NCBI GenBank assembly: GCA_019347945.1
Contig: JAHWKK010000018.1
Location: 1-64,000 of the forward strand
Direction of reading: 5' to 3'
Origin: Acidobacteriota bacterium
GTDB lineage: Bacteria > Acidobacteriota > Thermoanaerobaculia > Gp7-AA8 > JAHWKK01
DNA: 64,000 bases
Program-made: the position numbers and the translations under genes
In this document: piece after piece, positions 1-7,428 of the stretch
Layout of the letters: each line of letters begins with the position of its first letter
Numbering within the stretch: position 1 is the stretch's first letter
Notes under the pieces: generated by a model
What the model was told of the DNA's origin: nothing
The model's input: the letters and a program-made list of their open reading frames with translations, nothing else
Databases searched by the model: none

Positions 1-145
1 CTCCCCGCCGCGGACACCTTTCCCGCTCTGTTTTTCCCCCCCCCGCCCCCCCGACCCCCCGGGGGTGTTTTAGGGCGGGGGGGGGGTGACTAAACTTGAA
101 ATAACCCGCGGGGGGGGGGGGGGGCCCCCCCGCTTGGGGGCCTTT
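1..145. repeat. Low-complexity poly-C/poly-G contig end
   Basis: Runs of C and G up to about 14 bases alternate with little else. No reading frame or symmetry of biological type is visible, and the composition is unlike anything else in the window. It most likely reflects sequencing or assembly error at a contig end, so the terminal bases should not be trusted. Confidence 0.7.
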
Positions 146-430
146 TTATGTACATGTTCACCCCCCGACCCCCGCAGGATTCAGGATTCAGGATTCAGGT
201 TGGGTTTCGCGCGAGCAAACATTCGTCCATGATCGTCGCTTCGCGCCAACACAACACTCGTCATTCTGAGCCCGGCGCAGCGCGGGCGAAGAATCCGGGC
301 GGGGGAACGAGAAGAGTGAAGAGTGAAAGAAGAGACGCTCGTCCTAAATGAACAGTGCGGTCGGCCTCACATCGCTGCATCCTGGATCCTGGATCCTGAA
401 TCCTGAATCCTGATCCCTAACCCCTAATCC
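146..430. repeat. Composite intergenic repeat cluster downstream of the glycosyltransferase
   Basis: The gap holds no gene. It contains a TCAGGAT heptamer array (about 175-199), a copy of an element with core GAGCAAACATTCGTCC (about 209-253), a CGTCATTCTGAGC-type dispersed repeat (about 258-305), a GAAGAGTGA 9-mer array (about 311-335), and a second heptamer array of ATCCTGA/ATCCTGG units running into CCCTAA units (about 378-440). The same modules recur in the same combinations at 2.2-2.5, 5.7-6.4 and 61.6 kb. Confidence 0.75.
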
Positions 431-1129
431 CTAACCCCTTCCCCTATACAACACCGCCAGCTCCTGCGGGTCCGCACCGAGATGCCACGCAGTGATGATC
501 CTCCAGTTGATGAACGCCGTACCGAGAACTCCCTTTTCGAGAAACCTCCGTCCTGAGGTGAGGACCCTCGCATCGAGGACCTTCGTTCTGCCCCGTTTCT
601 TCATCCGGAGGGCGAGCTCGTAGTCCTCCATGATCGGGATTTCCCGGAATCGCCCGACCTCCTCGAACACGTCACGCCGAATGAACTGCGCCTGGTCTCC
701 CCAGGGACACTTCGTGAGCGATGTCCGGAGGTTGATCATCGCCGCGGCGATCGAGAGGCGCGCCGAGCGTTCGACGAATCCGATGCGGAAGCCGCCGAAC
801 TCGACCCCCTCCTCCATCGCCTCGCCGATTGCAGCACCGGCGTCGCGAGGAAGCGTCGTGTCCGCGTGCACGAACGCGAGGACGTCCCCCTCGGCTCTGG
901 CCGCTCCTTCGTTGAGCTGCCGGCCTCTCGGGCCCGGAACGCTGACGACGATCGCACCTCTCTCCCGGGCCACCGACACGGTCGCGTCGGAGCTCCCTCC
1001 ATCGGAAACGATGACCTCCGACGCACCGGCCTCGATCGCGGAGCTGACGGCAACGCCGATTCGATTTTCCTCGTTCAGCGCGGGGATCACGATCGAGAGC
1101 CTGCCGGACATTTCGGGCGATGGTAACAT
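431..1129 (-). CDS. Family 2 glycosyltransferase (TIGR04283-like)
   Basis: A 232-aa GT-A enzyme expected to move a sugar from a nucleotide-sugar donor; the acceptor cannot be read from the sequence. The N-terminus has the family signature LSIVIPALNEENRIG, then VSDGGSSDATV and the metal/donor-binding segment FVHADTTLP. The C-terminal acceptor half has GGFRIGF, WGDQAQFIRR and MEDYELALRMKK, which match the TIGR04283 group often found near arsenosugar or carotenoid genes. An internal ATG at 1111 fits the family start better (MSGRLSIVIPA). The gene is divergent from mobA-moaC with only 7-25 bp between starts and no obvious ribosome site, so one or both messages may be leaderless. Its 3' end abuts repeats. 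Confidence 0.85.
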   Translation of the reverse strand: MLPSPEMSGRLSIVIPALNEENRIGVAVSSAIEAGASEVIVSDGGSSDATVSVARERGAIVVSVPGPRGRQLNEGAARAEGDVLAFVHADTTLPRDAGAAIGEAMEEGVEFGGFRIGFVERSARLSIAAAMINLRTSLTKCPWGDQAQFIRRDVFEEVGRFREIPIMEDYELALRMKKRGRTKVLDARVLTSGRRFLEKGVLGTAFINWRIITAWHLGADPQELAVLYRGRG

Positions 1130-1136
1130 CGGCGCG

Positions 1137-2228
1137 ATGCGCTGCTACGTCCTCACAGGGGGCGAATCGAGAAGAATGGGGACGCCGAAACAGCACCTCA
1201 TGCTCGACGGACGGTCGTTCCTCCGGCGCACGGTCGACGCGGCACGCGAAGCATTCGACGAGGTCGTCATCGTCAACCGGTCCGGCGATGAGGAAATCGC
1301 CGGGGTCCGCACGATCCGCGACGATCACGACGGAGCTGCCGCTGCGATCTTCGGCATCCGCGAAGCACTTCGCGACTCGGACGAGCTCCGCACCTGGATA
1401 CTTGCGGTCGACTACCCTCTGATGTCCTCGGAAGTTCTCGAGGATCAGCGACGGCGGTTCGAATCATCCTTCGCCGAGCTTTGGGTTCCGGCGGTCGACG
1501 GCCGCCCGCACATGCTCTGCGCCGGATGGACCCGGACGCTCATCAGAAGTATCGATCAGGCGATCCGCTCAGAACAGTACACGCTTCGCGCATTTCTCGA
1601 TCAGGGGCGGACCGAGATCTGCGAGATCACCGATCCACACTGGAGGAAAGCATTCATGAACGTCAACACACGGGACGATCTCGAGAACCTGTCCGACGAG
1701 CGCGGCGGCAATGGCGACGACGCGCCGAAGCTTTCGCATCTCGACGAATCCGGCAGCGTCCGAATGGTCGACGTCGGCGCGAAGGCCGTGACGCGACGCG
1801 AGGCGGAAGCCGAGGCCATCGTCCGCCTCGGAGAACGCGCGTTCGAAGCCGTTCGGACGAATGCTCTGCCGAAAGGCGACGCGATCGCCACCGCCCGCAT
1901 CGCGGCCATCATGGCGGCGAAAAAAACTTCCGAGCTCATTCCGATGACGCATCCCCTCGCCATCGATGGTGTCGACATCTCGATCGAGCCGGACGAGGAA
2001 TCGAGCTCGTTCGTCATCCGGGCGACCGTCCGATGCGAGGGGAAGACGGGGGTGGAGATGGAGGCTCTCACCGCGTGCGCCGTCGCAGCGCTGACCCTCG
2101 TCGACATGTGCAAGAGCGCCGACAAGGGAATCGAGATCGAACGGATCCGTCTGACCCGGAAGAGCGGCGGAAAGAGCGGCGAGTGGGTGAGAAGCAGGGA
2201 TCAGGGGAACGAGAAGAGTGAAGAGTGA
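1137..2228 (+). CDS. MobA-MoaC fusion: molybdenum cofactor guanylyltransferase + cyclic pyranopterin monophosphate synthase
   Basis: A 363-aa bifunctional protein. Residues 1-180 are MobA-like, with the nucleotide-binding loop LTGGESRRMGTPK (6-18) and the metal-site segment AVDYP (91-95); MobA attaches GMP to molybdopterin. Residues 205-350 are MoaC-like: MVDVGAKAVTRREA, KGDAIATARIAAIMAAKK, TSELIPMTHPLAI and TGVEMEALTACAVAAL, then MCKSADKG. MoaC makes cyclic pyranopterin monophosphate early in the same pathway. The two steps lie at opposite ends of Moco synthesis, so the fusion is unusual. I chose the ATG at 1137 because everything upstream in frame is antisense to the glycosyltransferase and the MobA motif starts there. 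The last residues, NEKSEE, come from a GAAGAGTGA repeat array that also supplies the stop. fdhD 2.6 kb downstream shares the Moco theme. Confidence 0.85.
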   Translation: MRCYVLTGGESRRMGTPKQHLMLDGRSFLRRTVDAAREAFDEVVIVNRSGDEEIAGVRTIRDDHDGAAAAIFGIREALRDSDELRTWILAVDYPLMSSEVLEDQRRRFESSFAELWVPAVDGRPHMLCAGWTRTLIRSIDQAIRSEQYTLRAFLDQGRTEICEITDPHWRKAFMNVNTRDDLENLSDERGGNGDDAPKLSHLDESGSVRMVDVGAKAVTRREAEAEAIVRLGERAFEAVRTNALPKGDAIATARIAAIMAAKKTSELIPMTHPLAIDGVDISIEPDEESSSFVIRATVRCEGKTGVEMEALTACAVAALTLVDMCKSADKGIEIERIRLTRKSGGKSGEWVRSRDQGNEKSEE

Positions 2229-2530
2229 AGAGTGAAAGAAGAGACGCCGCGAAGGTAACTTCTCGATCCTCTCACCCTTTTCACAAGCCCCCGCCCAGAT
2301 CCTTCGCCGTCCTTCGGCGGCTCAGGATGACGCATGTCTGAATGTGGCGAGAGCAAACATTCGTCCCATGATCGTCGCTTCGCGCAAACACCACTCGTCA
2401 TTCTGAGCCCGGCGAAGCGCGGCGAAGAATCTGGGTGGGGGATCGTGAGTCACCGTTGCCGCTCACTCGTCAACTTCTTTCACTCTTCACTCTTCACTCT
2501 TCACTCTTCTCATTCCCCCTAATCCCTACT
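2211..2530. repeat. Repeat cluster between mobA-moaC and glutamine synthetase (convergent genes)
   Basis: Two GAAGAGTGA arrays lie here: one in the plus direction at the end of mobA-moaC (about 2211-2240) and one in the opposite orientation just past the glutamine synthetase stop (about 2478-2515), so each faces its own gene's 3' end. Between them is a composite of the AGATCCTTCGCCGTCC module (2296-2330), the GAGCAAACATTCGTCC element (2345-2392) and a CGTCATTCTGAGC element (2396-2443). No gene is visible. Confidence 0.75.
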
Positions 2531-3541
2531 TCAACCGCAGACCGACTCGATCATGATCGCGCAGACTTCGTACGGATCCATGTTCGCGGCTGGCCGGCGA
2601 TCTTCGAAATAGCCCTTCCCCGCCTTGTTGACGGCCTGGGGGATCCGGATCGACGCGCCACGATCGCTCACACCTGCACGGAACTCGTTGATGTTGCAGG
2701 TCTCGTGAAGTCCGGTGAGCCGTTCCTCGTTGTGCGCCCCGTAGACGGCGATGTGCTCCTTGTGCCGCTTTTCGAGCCTGCGCGCGGCTTCGTGGATCTT
2801 TTCGATTCCGCCGTCCTCGCGCATCGCGCGCGTCGAGAAGTTCGTGTGCGCGCCCGCGCCGTTCCAGTCGCCCTTGACCGGCTTCGGGTAGAGCGTTGCG
2901 CTGACGTCGAATTCTTCTCCGATCCGGTAGAGCAGCCAGCGGCCGAGCCAGATCTGATCGGCGACCTCGAGCGGAGGGAGCGGGCCGATCTGAAACTCCC
3001 ACTGCGCCGGCATCACCTCCGAATTGATTCCGGCGATTGCGAGCCCGGCGTCGATGCACGCGTCCATGTGAGCTTCGACGACCTCGCGACCGTAGACTTC
3101 GTCGTTGCCGACACCGCAGTAGTAGCCACCCTGCGGAGCGGGAAAGCCCTTCTCCGGCCACCCGAGGGGCTGGTTGCCGTGAAAGAGCGTGTACTCCTGC
3201 TCGATGCCGAAAAGGGGCTCCTCGTCGGCGAACTTCTCCGCGACTTCACGCAGCCGTGCCCGTCGGTTGCTCTCGTGCGGAGTGCCGTCGGGATTGAAGA
3301 CCTCGCATAGCGCGAGCACGTTGTCACCTCCGTGAATCGGGTCGCGGATCAGGGCGACCGGAGTCAGCGTGAGATCGCTGAGCCTCCCCTCTGCCTGATA
3401 CGTGCTCGACCCGTCGTATCCCCACTCCGGAAGATCTTCGAGCTTGCTGATCTTTCCATCGAGAATCTTCGTCTTGGACCGCAGTTTCGCGGTCGGTTTC
3501 TGTCCATCGATCCATATGTATTCGGCTTTGATTTTTCCCAA
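2531..3541 (-). CDS. Glutamine synthetase, type II-like (GlnII/eukaryote-like)
   Basis: ATP-dependent ligation of ammonia to glutamate in the cytoplasm. The chain is about 336 aa, which fits GSII rather than the ~470-aa GSI. It begins with the GSII-type segment KIKAEYIWIDG and contains WGYDGSSTYQAEG, FGIEQEYTLF (metal-binding glutamates), GPLPPLEVADQIW, NGAGAHTNFST, HNEERLTGLHE and GASIRIP. An ATG 90 bases further upstream would add a proline- and arginine-rich tail not seen in the family. I prefer TTG at 3541, which sits 9 nt after a perfect GGAGGAG and gives the family N-terminus. No PII or other nitrogen gene is adjacent, and the gene is convergent with mobA-moaC across a repeat cluster. 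Confidence 0.88.
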   Translation of the reverse strand: MGKIKAEYIWIDGQKPTAKLRSKTKILDGKISKLEDLPEWGYDGSSTYQAEGRLSDLTLTPVALIRDPIHGGDNVLALCEVFNPDGTPHESNRRARLREVAEKFADEEPLFGIEQEYTLFHGNQPLGWPEKGFPAPQGGYYCGVGNDEVYGREVVEAHMDACIDAGLAIAGINSEVMPAQWEFQIGPLPPLEVADQIWLGRWLLYRIGEEFDVSATLYPKPVKGDWNGAGAHTNFSTRAMREDGGIEKIHEAARRLEKRHKEHIAVYGAHNEERLTGLHETCNINEFRAGVSDRGASIRIPQAVNKAGKGYFEDRRPAANMDPYEVCAIMIESVCG

Positions 3542-3550
3542 CTTCCTGAG

Positions 3551-3557
3551 CTCCTCC
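3551..3557 (-). promoter_or_regulatory. Ribosome binding site that decides the glutamine synthetase start
   Basis: GGAGGAG on the minus strand, 9 nt before TTG at 3541. No comparable site precedes the upstream ATG at 3631, so the TTG is favoured. Confidence 0.6.
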
Positions 3558-3683
3558 GGAGGGTGATTTCGAGCGTGGGTAGACGTCGGACCCGGGTTTG
3601 ATGCGGGTCGCTCTACTCTAAGCCGGAACACCGTTTTTGTCGAGAGATTCGCGGTCCGGAGAGGCCGCTTCCCGGCGGGAAAC

Positions 3684-4811
3684 CTAGGCGCGCCTCAGCC
3701 CTTCTCCGTCGTGGATCCAGGCCTGCGCCCTTCCGGCCTCCTTGGCGGCATACATCGCGCTGTCCGCCCGGCGGAGGAGGTCGTTCTTGATCGTGCCGAT
3801 CTTCCCGTCCAGCCCGTTGTTCGGATCGATCGATGCGATCCCGATCGATGCCGACAGCGCATTTCGGAGATGCAACGCAGGTACACCGAAGCCGTGGTCT
3901 TCGGTGACGTACACGTGATCCTCGATCGCTTTCCGGATCGCACCCGCCATCTCCACTCCCTCTTCGAGGGTCGAGCCCGGAGCGATCAAAACGAACTCGT
4001 CGCCTCCGTACCGGGAGATGATCACGTCGCCGGAGTCGACCGCCCGGGTGAGGAGGAACGCGACTTCACGCAGCACCTGACTTCCCGCGAGATGCCCCCA
4101 GTTGTCGTTGATCTCCTTGAAACGGTCGAGGTCGATGAACAGCGCCGTCAGCTCGCTCTGGTTGTTCAGCGCCCACTCGAGCGAGGTCTCGAGCTTCTGA
4201 TGAAGGTACCGGTCGTTGTAGAGACCGGTCAGGTCATCGCGGCGCGCCAGCTCGTGCGCGCGTCGTGCGTCGAGCGCATTCTGCAGCGTGAACGAGGTGT
4301 AGCCGGCGAAGATCTCGAGCAGTTCGCGATCCGACTCGTGAAAGCGCTGGTCCCCCTTCCGGTTGATCAGCTCGAGCACGCCGCAGACCTCCTTCCCGAT
4401 GTAGACCGGGACGGCGACGATCGACTTCGCGATGAAACCCATCTCTTTGTCGATGTCGGCCTTGAAGAGCGCATCTTTCAGTACATCCTTCGAAAGGTAG
4501 GGCTCGCCCGTGAGGTAGACGTGTCCGGCGATGCCCTCCTGAGCCTCGATCACGCGATCGAGGAGTTTTTCGCTGCCGGGGCCGAACGTGGAGATGAACC
4601 GCAGCTCGTTCAGCGCGCGATCGCGCCGCTTGCGTCGAGGGTCGTCCAGAAGGATCGACCCGGCCTCGCTCGGTACGAACTCGCTCGCCTTTCGCAGAAT
4701 CTCGACCAGGAGCGTGTCGAGTGGCGAAACCGTCCCGAGGTTCATCGCCACCCGGTAGCGTTCGAGAAAGGGACTCAGCTCCTCCGGTTGCAGAGAATGA
4801 AATGCGTGCAT
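3684..4811 (-). CDS. GAF-GGDEF diguanylate cyclase
   Basis: A 375-aa predicted c-di-GMP synthase. A GAF-type sensor occupies about residues 20-190, including the segment FISTFGPGSEKLLDRVIEAQ. A linker follows, then a GGDEF domain opening with LARRDDLTGLYNDRYL and carrying the active-site loop RYGGDEF. The Mg-binding aspartate is present in FIDLDRFKEIND, so the enzyme should be active. An RAVD lies 9 residues before GGDEF rather than the 5 of a canonical inhibitory I-site, so I see no usual product-inhibition site. There are no membrane segments. I take ATG 4811 rather than the longer frame (to 4955) because a TATAAT hexamer lies 12 nt before it and the upstream extension overlaps the promoter zone of divergent fdhD. 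Confidence 0.88.
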   Translation of the reverse strand: MHAFHSLQPEELSPFLERYRVAMNLGTVSPLDTLLVEILRKASEFVPSEAGSILLDDPRRKRRDRALNELRFISTFGPGSEKLLDRVIEAQEGIAGHVYLTGEPYLSKDVLKDALFKADIDKEMGFIAKSIVAVPVYIGKEVCGVLELINRKGDQRFHESDRELLEIFAGYTSFTLQNALDARRAHELARRDDLTGLYNDRYLHQKLETSLEWALNNQSELTALFIDLDRFKEINDNWGHLAGSQVLREVAFLLTRAVDSGDVIISRYGGDEFVLIAPGSTLEEGVEMAGAIRKAIEDHVYVTEDHGFGVPALHLRNALSASIGIASIDPNNGLDGKIGTIKNDLLRRADSAMYAAKEAGRAQAWIHDGEGLRRA

Positions 4812-4823
4812 CGCTGCGCCGAG

Positions 4824-4829
4824 ATTATA
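4824..4829 (-). promoter_or_regulatory. Putative -10 element of the GGDEF gene; near-leaderless message
   Basis: A perfect TATAAT on the minus strand ends 12 nt before the ATG at 4811, so transcription would begin about 5 nt before the start codon. No convincing -35 hexamer is visible and there is no room for a ribosome site. Confidence 0.4.
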
Positions 4830-4873
4830 TGAGCGGCTTGCCCCGTCGCGGCGGGTCGAGCGATCATGGAACC

Positions 4874-5719
4874 ATGAGCAGCCACTCGCCGAGCTCGGCC
4901 TCGCCGGATCGCGGTTCATCGAAGCGCGTGCGGCTCGAGCGCCGCTCGCCGGCATCGACCGAGATTCGAAGCGATCTCGTCGCCGTGGAAGAGCCGCTCG
5001 AGATTCGGATCGGATGGCCGGGCGACGACGCGGGACATTCGATCGTCACGATGCGGACCCCGGGCGACGACGTCGATCTCTCCATCGGGTATCTCTATTC
5101 CGAGGGTCTGATCACCGGCGCCTCGGAGGTCGTGGGTGTCGAGCGTTGTCACGGCACCGCGAACGTCGTGAGGGTCGCGCTGCGGGAGCGCCCGGCAGGG
5201 CTCGACGAGGCGCGGCGCTCGGGGATCGCGACCTCCTCCTGCGGCGTCTGCGGCAAGAGCTCGCTCGCGGCCCTCGGAGTGGCGACGATCTGGCCGGTCC
5301 GGGAGTTCGCGCCATCGGTCGACGGTGCGGTGCTCGCGGCGCTTCCGGAAGCGCTGCGTGCGGCCCAGGAGGTGTTCGACCGTACGGGCGGACTCCACGC
5401 CGCCGCTCTCTTCACGCTCGACGGAGAGCTCGTTGGACTGCGCGAGGACGTCGGCCGGCACAACGCGCTCGACAAGCTGATCGGCTGGTGCGTCCGCCGG
5501 GAAGCGGTGCCGCTGGCCGGCAACATCGTCTGTCTGAGCGGCCGGATCAGCTACGAGCTCGTGCAGAAGGCGGCCCGCGCGGGCCTTCCGGTGATCGTCG
5601 CCATCTCCGCTCCGTCATCGCTTGCGGTCGAGCTCGCGCGCGAGACCGGCATCACGCTGGCGGGCTTCACGCGCAACGGCTCGTTCAATCTCTATCACGA
5701 CGAGTCGCGCGTGAGATGA
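4874..5719 (+). CDS. fdhD: FdhD: formate dehydrogenase accessory sulfurtransferase
   Basis: FdhD binds molybdenum cofactor and passes sulfur from a cysteine desulfurase to it, a step needed for active formate dehydrogenase. The 281-aa protein has the conserved cysteine loop SSCGVCGKSS with C123 and C126, the glycine-rich RTGGLHAAALF, the signature LVGLREDVGRHNALDKLIG, and SGRISYELVQKAARAG near the C-terminus. ATG 4874 is chosen because upstream in-frame sequence is antisense to the divergent GGDEF gene; 62 bp separate the two starts. No ribosome site is clear. No formate dehydrogenase is present in the window, so its client enzyme is encoded elsewhere. With mobA-moaC it makes a loose molybdoenzyme-maturation neighbourhood. 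Confidence 0.92.
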   Translation: MSSHSPSSASPDRGSSKRVRLERRSPASTEIRSDLVAVEEPLEIRIGWPGDDAGHSIVTMRTPGDDVDLSIGYLYSEGLITGASEVVGVERCHGTANVVRVALRERPAGLDEARRSGIATSSCGVCGKSSLAALGVATIWPVREFAPSVDGAVLAALPEALRAAQEVFDRTGGLHAAALFTLDGELVGLREDVGRHNALDKLIGWCVRREAVPLAGNIVCLSGRISYELVQKAARAGLPVIVAISAPSSLAVELARETGITLAGFTRNGSFNLYHDESRVR

Positions 5720-6394
5720 GGATGTAAGGATTTAAGGATTTGAGGATTCGAGCGTCAGTCGTCGCTCACCCACCTCCTCTCCTCGCATCCTCATATCCTT
5801 ATCCTCATCATGGCTCTTCTCTCTTCAGGATCTCCCGTGCCTTGCGCTCCAGCGTGTCGATGCGTTTCACGATCGAGCTTGCGCGTGTCAGCCAGCACCG
5901 GGAGGGCGACGCGCCTGCCGAGCCGCACCGTATCGAGCTCGCGTGATGTCACCCAGCACCGGCGAGGGGCCGGCCTCCTGCCGAGGCGACGACCATTGGC
6001 GAATGTTGTCTGCGCGAAGCGACGGGCACGGACGAATGTTTGTTCTCGCGAAAACCCTCACCTCGTCATCCTGAGCGAGTGACCGGCGCCTTGCGACGGT
6101 GAATCGGAAATGACACCCGCTGAGTGCGGAAACAACCGAACTCGCGTACTCAAACCAACGTCATCCTGAGCGGGCGGTCGGCGGGCAGGCGAAGGACCTC
6201 GCAGGTTGGGACATCAGACCAAGCGAAGCGCTGCAGGAGGGCCGAAGTCCAACAATTTCGTGGTCGTTTCATTAGGAGCCGCCGAAGGACGGCGAAGGAT
6301 CTGGGGGCGGATCGTGATTCGAAGTGGCGGGTTGATGCAAGGATGACTCACGAGCCCCCGCCAACCTAAAATCCTCATATCCTGTATCCCTTCT
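5720..6394. repeat. Repeat-rich gap between fdhD and the VOC remnant
   Basis: No intact gene. It contains heptamer arrays of GGATTTA/GGATATGAGG type (5719-5760 and 5785-5810), a dispersed GGGAGGGCGACGCGCC-type palindrome (about 5895-5990), an inverted copy of the GAGCAAACATTCGTCC composite (about 6003-6075), a CGTCATCCTGAGCGGG element with a CCTCGCAGGTTGGGACA tail (about 6149-6235), and an inverted AGATCCTTCGCC module (about 6270-6305). The modules match those at 2.3, 21 and 61.6 kb. Confidence 0.7.
5808..5885 (-). pseudogene. C-terminal remnant resembling the DUF305 gene at 12.7 kb
   Basis: On the minus strand a frame reads [18 protein letters not shown] then stop. The intact DUF305 protein at 12662-13228 ends [18 protein letters not shown], so the ERKAREILK tail is shared. 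Upstream, the frame is broken by a dispersed palindromic repeat. It looks like the last ~20 codons of a lost paralogue; recombination of the intact gene's tail into the repeat is the alternative. Confidence 0.4.
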
Positions 6395-6842
6395 CTCTTC
6401 ACTCTTCGGAAAGAGCCCTGCTGCCCGCTTCGCCTCGCGCGCCTCTTCCCACCGGCAATGCTCTTCATCGCCCCAATGCCCGATGAGGATCACATAGTCG
6501 TCCGGGTCTCTGAAGCACAGCTCGCCGCTCGGCATGTAGACGGGATGATTGATCGGACCGGGATCGACGCCGGCCGCCTGGAGTGGGTGCGGAGCGCGAC
6601 GAGATCGGGGGTGTAGAGATACAGAAGGATCCGGTCGTTCGGTTTCTGCGCGGGTTCCTCGTCCTCGTCGGAGAGAAGAAACATGACCGCCCCTCCCTCG
6701 CAGTGGGCCCGCCCCAGACGATCGTGTCGCCATCGAGCTCGACGTCGATCGTCTCGAAACCGAGCAACGCGTAGAAGCGGAGCGAGCGCCAGACGTCGCC
6801 GACGTGCAGAAGCGGTGTGGACCATCCAGCCTTCACGGCCAT
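6395..6842 (-). pseudogene. VOC/glyoxalase-family gene broken by two frameshifts
   Basis: Three consecutive minus-strand frames join into one glyoxalase/bleomycin-resistance-type protein. The first holds MAVKAGWSTPLLHVGDVWRS and FYALLGFETIDVELDGDTI (from 6842). The second holds GAVMFLLSDEDEEPAQKP and RILLYLYTPDLVALR. The third holds GPINHPVYMPSGELCFRDPD and YVILIGHWGD. VOC proteins are ~120-140 aa and this span fits once two indels are corrected. The tail reads LFPKSEERRD: the usual repeat-derived KSEE is present, but the stop is lost because GAAGAGTGA has become GAAGAGAGA. Sequencing errors could explain the frameshifts; otherwise it is a pseudogene. Confidence 0.65.
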
Positions 6843-6964
6843 GCCCGGGCGATCTTTACACTCGCCGCGATTACGCCAACCCCAATACCGCCAGCCGTTT
6901 GCCCGCCTCCGGGCCTTCTTTCTCCGACCAGCATTCAGAAAAAGCTTGCAATCTGATTTGGTGT

Positions 6965-6978
6965 TGTAGTTCACTACA
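6965..6978. promoter_or_regulatory. Palindromic operator upstream of the GntR/ABC operon
   Basis: TGTAGTTCACTACA is a perfect 6-bp inverted repeat with a 2-bp spacer, 56 bp before the GntR start. GntR repressors of the YtrA type usually bind dyads of this kind and control their own ABC operons, so autoregulation is the natural reading. Confidence 0.5.
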
Positions 6979-7034
6979 TCACTACGTCTGGCGGGGACAC
7001 ACTTCCTGCCCCCGCAAGAGCGACGGAACCGAGG

Positions 7035-7424
7035 ATGGACAGCGATTGGAACGACAGCCAGCCGATTTACCGACAGATTCGCGGCCGTGTCGTCGCGCTC
7101 ATCCTCGACGGCGTGCTCAACGAGGGGGACGCACTCCCCTCGGTGCGCAACGTCGCCGCCGAATACCGGGTCAATCCGCACACGGTGCTGAAGGGTTATC
7201 AGCAGCTGGCCGACGAGGGTTTGGTCGAGACGAAGCGAGGTCTCGGGATGTTCGTCAAGCCTGGCGCACGCACCGCTCTGCTCGAGGGGGAACGCCAGAA
7301 GTTCCTCGTCGAGGAATGGCCGAGGATCGCGGAAACGATCCGGCGGCTCGGGCTGACACCGGAAGAGCTGCTCGATGCCGCGCCCGAGCCGGTTTCGCCG
7401 AACGTCGCAGAGGAGGAAGACTGA
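7035..7424 (+). CDS. GntR-family transcriptional regulator, YtrA-like
   Basis: A 129-aa protein with an N-terminal winged helix: QPIYRQIRGRVVALILDGVL, then EGDALPSVRNVAAEYRVNPH, TVLKGYQQLADEGLVETKRG and LGMFV. The remaining ~45 residues form a short helical tail rather than a large effector domain, which is the YtrA subgroup feature. The gene starts an operon with the ABC ATPase (5-bp gap) and permease. YtrA-type regulators commonly repress such transporter operons in response to envelope stress or antibiotics. A dyad that could be its operator lies upstream. Confidence 0.85.
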   Translation: MDSDWNDSQPIYRQIRGRVVALILDGVLNEGDALPSVRNVAAEYRVNPHTVLKGYQQLADEGLVETKRGLGMFVKPGARTALLEGERQKFLVEEWPRIAETIRRLGLTPEELLDAAPEPVSPNVAEEED

Positions 7425-7428
7425 CGCC

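Noticed and set aside
630-1136. A 532-aa open frame extending upstream of mobA-moaC
   Set aside because: The extension is antisense to the glycosyltransferase and lacks protein-like motifs; MobA begins at 1137.
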